Under the pieces are notes generated by a model that saw only the letters and a program-made list of their open reading frames with translations, was not told the DNA's origin and did not search any database. Both the position numbers and the translations under genes were made by a program. Positions 26,262-33,724 of a stretch of 59,018 bases of DNA are shown one piece after another (the first letter of the stretch is position 1; every line of letters starts with the position of its first letter). The DNA is taken from positions 1 through 59,018 of the forward strand of contig SBGQ01000073.1 in NCBI GenBank assembly GCA_006226965.1, given 5' to 3'. The DNA comes from a bacterium. Its GTDB lineage: Bacteria > Bacteroidota > Rhodothermia > Balneolales > M1805.

Positions 26262-28052
26262 TTGGATAGAAATACAGCAATAGGCTTATCTCTAATTTTT
26301 ATCATTTTCCTAGGTTGGATGTACACCATGCAACCATCTCAGGAAGAAATTGACCGCATGAAACATGAAAAGGACATGCGAGACAGTTTGGCTCAACTTG
26401 CAGAACAAAAAGCATTAAGCGCACCGGAAATTACCTCACAAAATGATTCCTTTTCAAATGAATCTGAGCCGACAAATCTTGGCTCTTTTGCTGAATCAGT
26501 TAATCAGGATACCGTTTTAACACATATTGAAACTGATTTATATGCGTTTACCTTTTCAAACGTCGGTGCAGGTCCGGTTGAAGTATTTCTGAAAGATTAC
26601 AAACGTTGGGACGATGAACCTGTTCAATTAATTCGTGATACCGTTCGGTCAGCGTATTCGCTCGGTTTTATCTCAACTGAGAACTACGAAATTGAAACTT
26701 CAAAAATCGTATTTACACCAAGATCTTCCGTACAAAACATAGATGTAAACGGAACTGATACATATACACTTGAATATGAGTTACCTGTAAAAACAGGCAA
26801 ATTGGTTTATGCGTACACGTTTTTTGGTAATGAATATCGCATTAAACTTGATATTCGTTTCGAAGGCATTGCATCCTACATCAGCTCCAGAAAAGTTGAT
26901 TTCGCATTTATCGGTGGCTTAAATACAACTGAAAAATACCGTTCTATAGAAGCAAAAGAATCTTCTGCAGATTTATATGCAGGTGATGAGCACGAGAAAT
27001 TATTAATGACTGAAGCCGGCAAAAAAGATTTATCTGCTTCAGGAAAAATTGATTGGGTTTCCACAAAATCAAAATTCTTTACACAGGTAATTAAGCCTGC
27101 AGATATGACCGATGCTGCGCTTTTAACAGCAGAAGTTGTTGGTGATATTTCAAAAGAAACGGTACACACTTACCATACAGCGAGTTTAACTCTGCCTATT
27201 CCTGATACAAACACATTAAGCTTTGATATGTATTTGGGGCCGGTTCGTTTAACCAGTTTATCAGAATTCTCTGATTCTACTGATGAACTAGTAAACGTGG
27301 GATACTCTTGGATGCGTTTCTTCTCCGTTCCGCTTGTAAAATTCCTCATTATCCCATTCTTTGAATTTCTTGGCGCTTGGATTGGCAATTATGGTATTGT
27401 AATTATTCTGTTCGGTATCGTAATCAAATTGGTATTGTATCCGTTTACCAAAAAGAGCTTTGAGTCAGCGGCGGCTATGCGTCAGTTAAATCCTGAAATG
27501 CAGGCAATTCGTGAGAAATACAATGATAATCCGCAAAAACAGCAAGAAGCTATTTTAAAGCTTTACAAAACTGCGGGTGTAAATCCATTAGGCGGATGTT
27601 TACCGAACTTATTACAAATGCCTATTCTGGTTACTTTGTGGATGTATTTTCAGAACTCCATTCTGATTCGCCAAAAATCATTCTTATGGGCAAGTGACCT
27701 TTCTGCTCCTGACGTTATTCTTAACCTGCCTTTTAGTATTCCGTTTATCGGTGATCATATCGCAGGTTTTGTGATTTTGATGGCAGTAAGTATGATTGTA
27801 CAAATGCAGACATCCGGCCAAACACAATCTAACCCGCAGATGAAGTTTATGCCGTACATGATGCCGATTGTATTGTTTGTTTTCTTTAACAACGTGGCAT
27901 CTGGTTTAAGTTTGTATTACTTCGTTTACAACGTAGTTTCAATTGCTCAGCAAATGCTGATTAATAAAAACATCGACCATGATAAACTCATGAAGTCGAT
28001 TGAAGGCACAGGAAAGCAGAAAAACGGCGGTAAGACTAAAAAAGCCAAGTAA
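26262..28052 (+). CDS. yidC: membrane protein insertase YidC
   Basis: 596 aa Oxa1/YidC-family insertase of the inner membrane. TM1 is NTAIGLSLIFIIFLGWMYTM, so the TTG at 26262 (with CGGAG five bases upstream) must be the start; the next ATG falls at the end of TM1. A large periplasmic beta-domain (about 60-345) is followed by the insertase core with TM2 at about 370-390, the coiled cytoplasmic hairpin (KSFESAAAMRQLNPEMQAIR), the conserved GVNPLGGCLPNLLQMPILV, and later TMs. It has a short basic tail, TGKQKNGGKTKKAK, possibly contacting the ribosome. Follows yidD by 11 bp; a terminator follows. Confidence 0.96.
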   Translation: MDRNTAIGLSLIFIIFLGWMYTMQPSQEEIDRMKHEKDMRDSLAQLAEQKALSAPEITSQNDSFSNESEPTNLGSFAESVNQDTVLTHIETDLYAFTFSNVGAGPVEVFLKDYKRWDDEPVQLIRDTVRSAYSLGFISTENYEIETSKIVFTPRSSVQNIDVNGTDTYTLEYELPVKTGKLVYAYTFFGNEYRIKLDIRFEGIASYISSRKVDFAFIGGLNTTEKYRSIEAKESSADLYAGDEHEKLLMTEAGKKDLSASGKIDWVSTKSKFFTQVIKPADMTDAALLTAEVVGDISKETVHTYHTASLTLPIPDTNTLSFDMYLGPVRLTSLSEFSDSTDELVNVGYSWMRFFSVPLVKFLIIPFFEFLGAWIGNYGIVIILFGIVIKLVLYPFTKKSFESAAAMRQLNPEMQAIREKYNDNPQKQQEAILKLYKTAGVNPLGGCLPNLLQMPILVTLWMYFQNSILIRQKSFLWASDLSAPDVILNLPFSIPFIGDHIAGFVILMAVSMIVQMQTSGQTQSNPQMKFMPYMMPIVLFVFFNNVASGLSLYYFVYNVVSIAQQMLINKNIDHDKLMKSIEGTGKQKNGGKTKKAK

Positions 28053-28087
28053 TTTTCAAGCCTTCATCAATTAGATTCTAATTTTTT

Positions 28088-28118
28088 AAAGCATCATGTT
28101 TCGGCATGATGCTTTTTT
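28088..28118 (+). terminator. intrinsic terminator after yidC
   Basis: An 11-bp stem AAAGCATCATG (28088-28098) / CATGATGCTTT (28105-28115), with loop TTTCGG and T6 (28113-28118). It ends the rpmH-yidC transcript before hslO. Confidence 0.88.
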
Positions 28119-28147
28119 ATCATAAAACACATAGAAAACACCTGTTT

Positions 28148-29053
28148 ATGCTATCACCAAAAGAAGAATTTTTCTGGAAAGACCGTTTTGTAAAAGGATT
28201 AAGCTTAGATAAAAGCATTCGTATTACGGTCGTAAAAACCACTGAAATCGTAGAAACAGCTAGAAAGAATCATCAATTAAGTCCGGTTGCGACAGTCTTA
28301 TTAGGTCGTGCCCTAACCGGAGCTATGCTCATGGCAGCTCAACTTAAAGGTGAAGAGCGTGTTCGTTTAACCATTCACGGAGATGGTCCGATTGGTGATA
28401 TTATCGCCGAAGCAAATTATGTAGGTGAAGTTCGCGGTTATGTAGAAAATCCAAATGTAGATTTAGATTGGGCAATAGGGGCTCAATTGAGCGATGCCAT
28501 TGGAAATGGAAATCTACAATTTGCGAAAACCTTGTATAACGAAGCACAACCTATAACAGGAATCGTTGAAATTACAGACGGAACCATAACCGGAGACTTA
28601 GCTCACTATATCGAACAGTCCGAACAGATTCCGTCAATGTTAGCTTTGGATGTTCAGTTAAACGATGAAGGTGAAGTCACTTCCGCAGCCGGATTATTGG
28701 TACAAGCATTACCAGGAGCTGATTTAAAAAATCTCGAGCATATTCAACAACAAGTTCTCAAACTTCCGCCGCTTGGCTTAATGATGGAACGCGGACTTTA
28801 TATTGATGACATTATGGTAAATGCTATGGGTGATGTAAAAGTTCAGGAAATTGACCGTACTCCTGTTCATTTTTATTGTCGTTGCAGCAAAGACCGCTTT
28901 GTTGATGCACTTACTTTACTTCATGTAGATGAACTCGCTGAAATGAAAAACGAAAATCAGGAATTAGTTTGCCAATATTGCAATACCCATTATCAGATTA
29001 CAGCTGATGAAATCTCTAAATTACATTTACAAGCTGTAGCAAAACTGAACTAA
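28148..29053 (+). CDS. hslO: redox-regulated chaperone Hsp33
   Basis: 301 aa from the ATG at 28148 (MLSPKEEFFWKDR); the longer reading from 28106 would start inside the terminator stem. The Hsp33 N-terminal domain has GRALTGAMLMAAQLKGEERV and the typical GDGPIGDIIAEANY. The linker carries EQSEQIPS. The C-terminal redox switch is YCRCSKDR (CxC) and VCQYCNTHY (CxxC), four cysteines that bind Zn when reduced; oxidation with Zn release activates the chaperone. Cytosolic, followed at 14 bp by queA, and probably co-transcribed with it. Confidence 0.95.
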   Translation: MLSPKEEFFWKDRFVKGLSLDKSIRITVVKTTEIVETARKNHQLSPVATVLLGRALTGAMLMAAQLKGEERVRLTIHGDGPIGDIIAEANYVGEVRGYVENPNVDLDWAIGAQLSDAIGNGNLQFAKTLYNEAQPITGIVEITDGTITGDLAHYIEQSEQIPSMLALDVQLNDEGEVTSAAGLLVQALPGADLKNLEHIQQQVLKLPPLGLMMERGLYIDDIMVNAMGDVKVQEIDRTPVHFYCRCSKDRFVDALTLLHVDELAEMKNENQELVCQYCNTHYQITADEISKLHLQAVAKLN

Positions 29054-29067
29054 TTGCTTCTTTTTTG

Positions 29068-30069
29068 ATGAAAACGACTTATACACTAAAGGATTTCAAC
29101 TTCGAGTTTGACGAAAGCCTGATTGCGCACACTCCGGCTCATCCGCGCGACCATGCTCGTCTTTTAGTGTATAATCGTGCTACAAAAGAAATTACTGATT
29201 CGGTTTTCTACAAATTGAATGAGTTTTTACCACCTGAAACCACGTTGGTTGTCAATAATTCCAAAGTGGAAAAAGCCCGAATGTTGTTCGGTAAAAAAGA
29301 AGTATTTGTTGTTCAGGTAATGAACAACAAAACGGTAGAAGCTATGGTTCGCCCCGGCAAAAAGTTTAAATTGGGTACAACAGTTGATTTAGCGGATGGA
29401 ATTTCAGCGCGAGTTCAAGCCATTCAGCCGGATGGACTTCGGGTTTTGGAGTTTAACATGAATTTGGATTCACCCGAGTTAGACCACTTTAAACTAACAC
29501 CGTTTCCACCATACATTCATGCTGATGAAAGTCTGGCCGAAGAATATCAAACCGTTTATGCCAAACCACTTGGCAGTAAAGCTGCGCCGACTGCCGGGCT
29601 TCACTTTACCGATGAACTCATTTCATCTCTTAAAGAAAACCGACATTCTTTTGAAGAAGTAACACTTCATGTTGGTTTAGGGACTTTTGCACCTGTAAAA
29701 ACAGAACATCTCGACGAACACATTATGCATTCCGAGCATTTTATAGTTCAAGCTGATGTAGCTGCTCGACTAGCAAAAACGAAGCATATTACGGCAGTCG
29801 GAACCACTTCAGTACGTGTTTTAGAATCATCTTTTAATACAAAAAAACAACCTGAACGCCTAGAAGGCGATACCGATATTTTTATTACTCCGGGTTATTC
29901 CTTTAAGCGAGTTGATAGTTTAATTACCAACTTTCACCTTCCTGAAAGCACTCTTTTAATGCTAGTTTCCGCTTTTATGGGTTATGATGAAATGATGCGC
30001 GTTTATAAACATGCTATAAAAGAACGCTATCGTTTTTTCAGCTTTGGCGATGCGATGTTAATTGTTTAA
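29068..30069 (+). CDS. queA: S-adenosylmethionine:tRNA ribosyltransferase-isomerase QueA
   Basis: 333 aa. Adds the epoxyqueuosine ring to preQ1 at tRNA position 34 using the ribosyl group of SAM. Motifs: HPRDHARLLVYNR, FPPYIH, YQTVYAKPLGSKAAPTAGLH (with the conserved APTAGLHF), VTLHVGLGTFAPV, VGTTSVRVLES, and TNFHLPESTLLMLVSAFMG near the end. The ATG at 29068 is chosen over the TTG three bases before. Follows hslO by 14 bp. Confidence 0.96.
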   Translation: MKTTYTLKDFNFEFDESLIAHTPAHPRDHARLLVYNRATKEITDSVFYKLNEFLPPETTLVVNNSKVEKARMLFGKKEVFVVQVMNNKTVEAMVRPGKKFKLGTTVDLADGISARVQAIQPDGLRVLEFNMNLDSPELDHFKLTPFPPYIHADESLAEEYQTVYAKPLGSKAAPTAGLHFTDELISSLKENRHSFEEVTLHVGLGTFAPVKTEHLDEHIMHSEHFIVQADVAARLAKTKHITAVGTTSVRVLESSFNTKKQPERLEGDTDIFITPGYSFKRVDSLITNFHLPESTLLMLVSAFMGYDEMMRVYKHAIKERYRFFSFGDAMLIV

Positions 30070-30070
30070 C

Positions 30071-30110
30071 AAAAAAAGCCCGAAGCGTTTAACTGCTATC
30101 GGGCTTTTTT
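30071..30110. terminator. bidirectional intrinsic terminator (queA / gltX)
   Basis: AAAAAAGCCCGA (30072-30083) pairs with TCGGGCTTTTTT (30099-30110), with an inner AGC/GCT extension after one unpaired A. It ends queA (+) and gltX (-). Confidence 0.88.
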
Positions 30111-30129
30111 GCTGCAAAATCTGATTTTC

Positions 30130-31614
30130 TTAAAGTGTTTCTAGTGCTTTTTGAATTCGCTTTGCCGTTTCTTCTTTCCCTATCAAAGCAATCACTTCAA
30201 ACAAATCAGGGCCGGCGCCTTTTCCTGTAATAGCTAATCTAAGCGGTAAACCTAATTTTCCAAAACCAAGACCTTTTGCTTCTAGGAACGAATGTGCTTC
30301 GTGCTTTAAGTGTTCTGCAGAAAAATCAGCTGAACTCTGTAAAATTTCAGCGAATTCTATAATTAAAGCCGGTGTTGAATCTGCTTTCCATGCTTTTGCA
30401 ACTGTTTTTTCATCATACGATTCAGGCGCATTAAAGAAATAACCTGCTTCTGCCACAAAATCAGTAATTAAACTGGCACGGTCTTTAATTAAGCGAATAA
30501 CTGTTTCACCAAATTCCTGCGATGATATAGAACATCCTGCTGCTTCAAAATCCGGTTTTACTTGTTCCAAAATAGATGCTTCAGAGCGAGAACGTAAATA
30601 TTGCTCGTTGTACCAGGTCAACTTATTGAAGTTGAAAATTGAACCGCTTTTTACAACTCGATCGAGACTAAAACTTTCAACGAGTTCGTCGAGGCTCATT
30701 ACTTCTCGATTATCACCCGGGTTCCAGCCTAAAAATGCCAAGAAGTTCACAACAGCTTGTGGTTCATATTGTTTCGTTACATAATCACGAACATTTACAG
30801 GAATCCCCAAGGATTCTGCATTTCTTTTCGAAAGTTTTCCGCCAGCAGGGGACATAATTAAAGGAAGATGAGCCATTTTTGGCGGTTCCCAACCTAAATA
30901 GTTGTATAACAAAATATGCTTCGGCGCCGAACTCAACCATTCTTCACCACGGATTACGTGGGTTATTTCCATTAAGTGATCATCCACCACATTCGCTAAA
31001 TGATAAGTTGGTAATCCGTCAGATTTCATCAACACTTGATCGTCTAATCCTTGAGTTTCAAAGCTTACAAAACCTCGGATTTCATCAAAAAAACGAACCG
31101 TTTCACGTCGCGGAACTTTTAAACGAATAACGTATGGGTCGCCCGATGCTAAACGACGTTCAACTTCATCTTTAGGAAGAGTTAAGCTGTTTTTCATACT
31201 CATACGAGTAATGGCATCGTACTTTGGCGAAGGGTTTCCGGATTTCTCTAATCTGGAACGCATTTCTTCAATTTCTTCTGTGGTATCAAATGCAAAATAC
31301 GCGTAATCATTTTCTATTAGTTGATCGGCATATTGCTTATAAATGGCTGAACGCTCACTTTGACGATAGGGGCCAAAAGCACCCGGTCTATCCGGACCTT
31401 CACTATAATCTAAACCGGCCCATTGGATTGATTTTGTAATATCAGATTCAGCGTCTTCTACGTAACGATTCTGGTCGGTGTCTTCAATTCGTAACACAAA
31501 CTCACCGCCATGGTGTTTAGCAAATAAATAGTTATATAAAGCAGTTCTTAATCCGCCGATATGTAGCATTCCGGTTGGAGACGGAGCAAAGCGTACGCGA
31601 ACAGGTGTAGCCAT
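30130..31614 (-). CDS. gltX: glutamyl-tRNA synthetase
   Basis: 494 aa class I aminoacyl-tRNA synthetase charging tRNA-Glu (and perhaps tRNA-Gln). The HIGH motif region is RFAPSPTGMLHIGGLRTALY; the KMSKS equivalent is KLSKRNAES; the anticodon-binding region ends the protein with LRLAITGKGAGPDLFEVIAL. The helix RIEDTDQNRY is also characteristic. Start ATG at 31614. The next gene upstream in the same direction (RluA family) ends 99 bp away. Confidence 0.97.
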   Translation of the reverse strand: MATPVRVRFAPSPTGMLHIGGLRTALYNYLFAKHHGGEFVLRIEDTDQNRYVEDAESDITKSIQWAGLDYSEGPDRPGAFGPYRQSERSAIYKQYADQLIENDYAYFAFDTTEEIEEMRSRLEKSGNPSPKYDAITRMSMKNSLTLPKDEVERRLASGDPYVIRLKVPRRETVRFFDEIRGFVSFETQGLDDQVLMKSDGLPTYHLANVVDDHLMEITHVIRGEEWLSSAPKHILLYNYLGWEPPKMAHLPLIMSPAGGKLSKRNAESLGIPVNVRDYVTKQYEPQAVVNFLAFLGWNPGDNREVMSLDELVESFSLDRVVKSGSIFNFNKLTWYNEQYLRSRSEASILEQVKPDFEAAGCSISSQEFGETVIRLIKDRASLITDFVAEAGYFFNAPESYDEKTVAKAWKADSTPALIIEFAEILQSSADFSAEHLKHEAHSFLEAKGLGFGKLGLPLRLAITGKGAGPDLFEVIALIGKEETAKRIQKALETL

Positions 31615-31713
31615 TGATTTTAATTTGTTTTTATTGGTTTTTTGCCATTTTATGAGCCGCCAAAGGTACGAATTTTTGAGTGGTGGTACTATTCATCCAT
31701 TCCAAAATAGGAC

Positions 31714-32610
31714 TCAAACTTCCCAGAAATCTTCTTTAACAGGGTATTCTATTCGAATATCTAATTCTGGAATGATAATTTTTGTATTACACAATCGAAT
31801 GGCTTTGTTTTGCAAAATTTGTGTTCTGATTTCAGGATTTGAATTCAGATAGACCTCATCATCAACAATTGGGTATCCGGATTCTGCTAAATGCAATCGC
31901 AACTGATGGGTTCGTCCTGTTTTCGGCAAACATCGAACCAAGGTGTTTTCATGTATTCTTTGAATAACTTCGAAATCAGTATAGGCTGCTTTTGCATTAG
32001 GTTCATCAGAGCATTCAAAAACAAAACCTTCTTTTCGGCGAATGCCTTTTTCTACAAACCACTTTTGAACAGTTGGTACGCCCAAAACCAAAGCCTGATA
32101 TTCTTTTTCGACTTTATCCATCCGAAACGCTTCTGATATCCGATTTGCGATTTGCTCATTTTTAGCCAATAAAACCAATCCGGATGTAACCGCATCTAAA
32201 CGATGTGTGATGAATACTTCGTAACCTAATTCTTCTTCTAAAATAGATTTTAGTGTGTTTTTGTGATAACGTCCGCCGGAGTGCATAGGCATCGGTGCAG
32301 GTTTATAAACCGCTAACCAAGTCTCCGTTTCTTTTAGTATCTGAATTTCGTCGGGCACACTTGGTTCCGAAACAGCCGGATTAAAATGACTTACCAAATC
32401 TCCGGTTTTAAGTCTGTACTTATCTGATACTTGATTTTCGTTTACTTTGATGTGACCAGCTTCTATTTTTTCCGACCATTGTTTTTGGGATTTAAACGGA
32501 AAACGCTCCGCAAAAAAAGGCAACAGTTCCAAGCCGGAATCAGCTGATTTTACTCTAAATTGATGGGTAAATGAATAAGGCTCTACAATTCGAACGTTGC
32601 GATAAGTCAT
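31714..32610 (-). CDS. RluA-family pseudouridine synthase
   Basis: 298 aa. A weak S4-like RNA-binding segment (PFKSQKQWSEKIEAGHIKVN, about 38-80) precedes the catalytic core with Asp139 in HRLDAVTSGLVLLAK, LPKTGRTHQLRLH, and DDEVYLN. The substrate is a uridine in rRNA or tRNA that cannot be told from sequence alone; it is distinct from the rluD at 14361-15383. Transcribed downstream of trhO on the same strand but separated from it by a terminator. Confidence 0.85.
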   Translation of the reverse strand: MTYRNVRIVEPYSFTHQFRVKSADSGLELLPFFAERFPFKSQKQWSEKIEAGHIKVNENQVSDKYRLKTGDLVSHFNPAVSEPSVPDEIQILKETETWLAVYKPAPMPMHSGGRYHKNTLKSILEEELGYEVFITHRLDAVTSGLVLLAKNEQIANRISEAFRMDKVEKEYQALVLGVPTVQKWFVEKGIRRKEGFVFECSDEPNAKAAYTDFEVIQRIHENTLVRCLPKTGRTHQLRLHLAESGYPIVDDEVYLNSNPEIRTQILQNKAIRLCNTKIIIPELDIRIEYPVKEDFWEV

Positions 32611-32613
32611 ATC

Positions 32614-32641
32614 AAAATAAAAAGCCTGAATAAATCAGGCT
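32614..32641 (-). terminator. intrinsic terminator of trhO
   Basis: AGCCTGA (32623-32629) and TCAGGCT (32635-32641) form a stem with a 5-nt loop. On the minus strand the stem is followed by a T-rich tract (TTTATTTTGAT). Confidence 0.75.
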
Positions 32642-32646
32642 ATTAA

Positions 32647-33615
32647 TTAGGCTAAATCCAGACGCTGTTTGCTTTTAAAATCAGCATCAAAATAATGATA
32701 CCATTTTCTGAACGGAGCAAAGGCATTTTCAGGGTCGAACGGACGCACACGCTCTGCTTCCATACACTCTTTGCTGCAGCATCCTTTGAATTTATCTGCG
32801 GCTTGAGGACAGCATACAAACAACTTATTGCAATCCATATTTGCACAATTCAAATACGTATCAGCCGGTTGTCCACTAATATCACAAAACGCAATAGGAT
32901 CTTCGTCTGCCGGATTTACAGGAACTACTAGGCGATCATCAAATACAAAACATTTACCTTTAAAATGTGCCCCGCCTTCCAATTTGCCATAGTTCAGAAT
33001 ACCGCCATCTAACTGATATACATCTTTCCAGCCTTTGGCTTCCATCAATAAAGAAAATTTTTCGCAGCGAATTCCACCCGTGCAATACATGAGTACTTTC
33101 TTTTCTTTTGGAATATCGCCTTCAATTTCTTCCAACCATTTAGGGAAATCGTAGAAATTTTTCAAATCGGGAAGAATAGCTCCTTCGAAATGACCAATTT
33201 TACTTTCGTAGTTGTTACGAGCATCAATAATCACAAACTCCTGCTCGTTTTCCATCACATTTCGCCATTCTTTAGGGCTTAAGTGATTGCCGCGTCGGTC
33301 ATACGGTTTTATATCAATATCAGCGCGAAGAGAAACAATTTCCGGGCGATATTTTACAATCAGTTTGGCAAAAGGAATATCTTCAGATGAATCTTCTTTG
33401 AAATGAGTGCCTTCGAAACCACTCAAAGCTGTAAGCTGAGCTTTATACGATTCAATTTCTTGTACCGATCCGGCTAAGGTTCCATTGATACCTTCGTCCG
33501 AAACATAGACTCTTCCGAAGAGGTTTAATGAACGGCAAAGTTCTTTATGTGCTTTGGTAAACTCTTTAGGTTCTTCGAGTTTATTAAATTTGTAATAGAG
33601 AATGACGGAATACAT
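32647..33615 (-). CDS. trhO: tRNA uridine(34) hydroxylase, rhodanese-type (TrhO/YceA)
   Basis: 322 aa. An N-terminal acylphosphatase-like domain (ILYYKFNKLEEPKEFTKAH; GRVYVSDEGINGTLAGS) precedes a rhodanese domain with EFVIIDARNNYESKIGHFEG and the catalytic loop LMYCTGGIRCEKFS (Cys178). The C-terminal extension is Cys-rich (NCANMDCNK, FVCCPQ, GCCSKEC) and may bind a metal. TrhO hydroxylates U34 of certain tRNAs in an oxygen-dependent way. Monocistronic with its own terminator. Confidence 0.92.
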   Translation of the reverse strand: MYSVILYYKFNKLEEPKEFTKAHKELCRSLNLFGRVYVSDEGINGTLAGSVQEIESYKAQLTALSGFEGTHFKEDSSEDIPFAKLIVKYRPEIVSLRADIDIKPYDRRGNHLSPKEWRNVMENEQEFVIIDARNNYESKIGHFEGAILPDLKNFYDFPKWLEEIEGDIPKEKKVLMYCTGGIRCEKFSLLMEAKGWKDVYQLDGGILNYGKLEGGAHFKGKCFVFDDRLVVPVNPADEDPIAFCDISGQPADTYLNCANMDCNKLFVCCPQAADKFKGCCSKECMEAERVRPFDPENAFAPFRKWYHYFDADFKSKQRLDLA

Positions 33616-33724
33616 AGCGTAAAATTACCTGCAAAGTAAGTACGTTATTGTTTTTGTTGAAAGACCCGTAAATTACGGAAAATTAAGCCCAAAACCTTTG
33701 TTTAAGACACATACCTGAGCTGAC

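Noticed and set aside
28106-28147. Longer start for hslO
   Set aside because: It begins inside the yidC terminator stem and adds residues with no similarity to Hsp33.
32652-32846. Cys-rich small frame within trhO
   Set aside because: Alternative frame of the trhO C-terminus; the trhO frame itself is conserved and complete.
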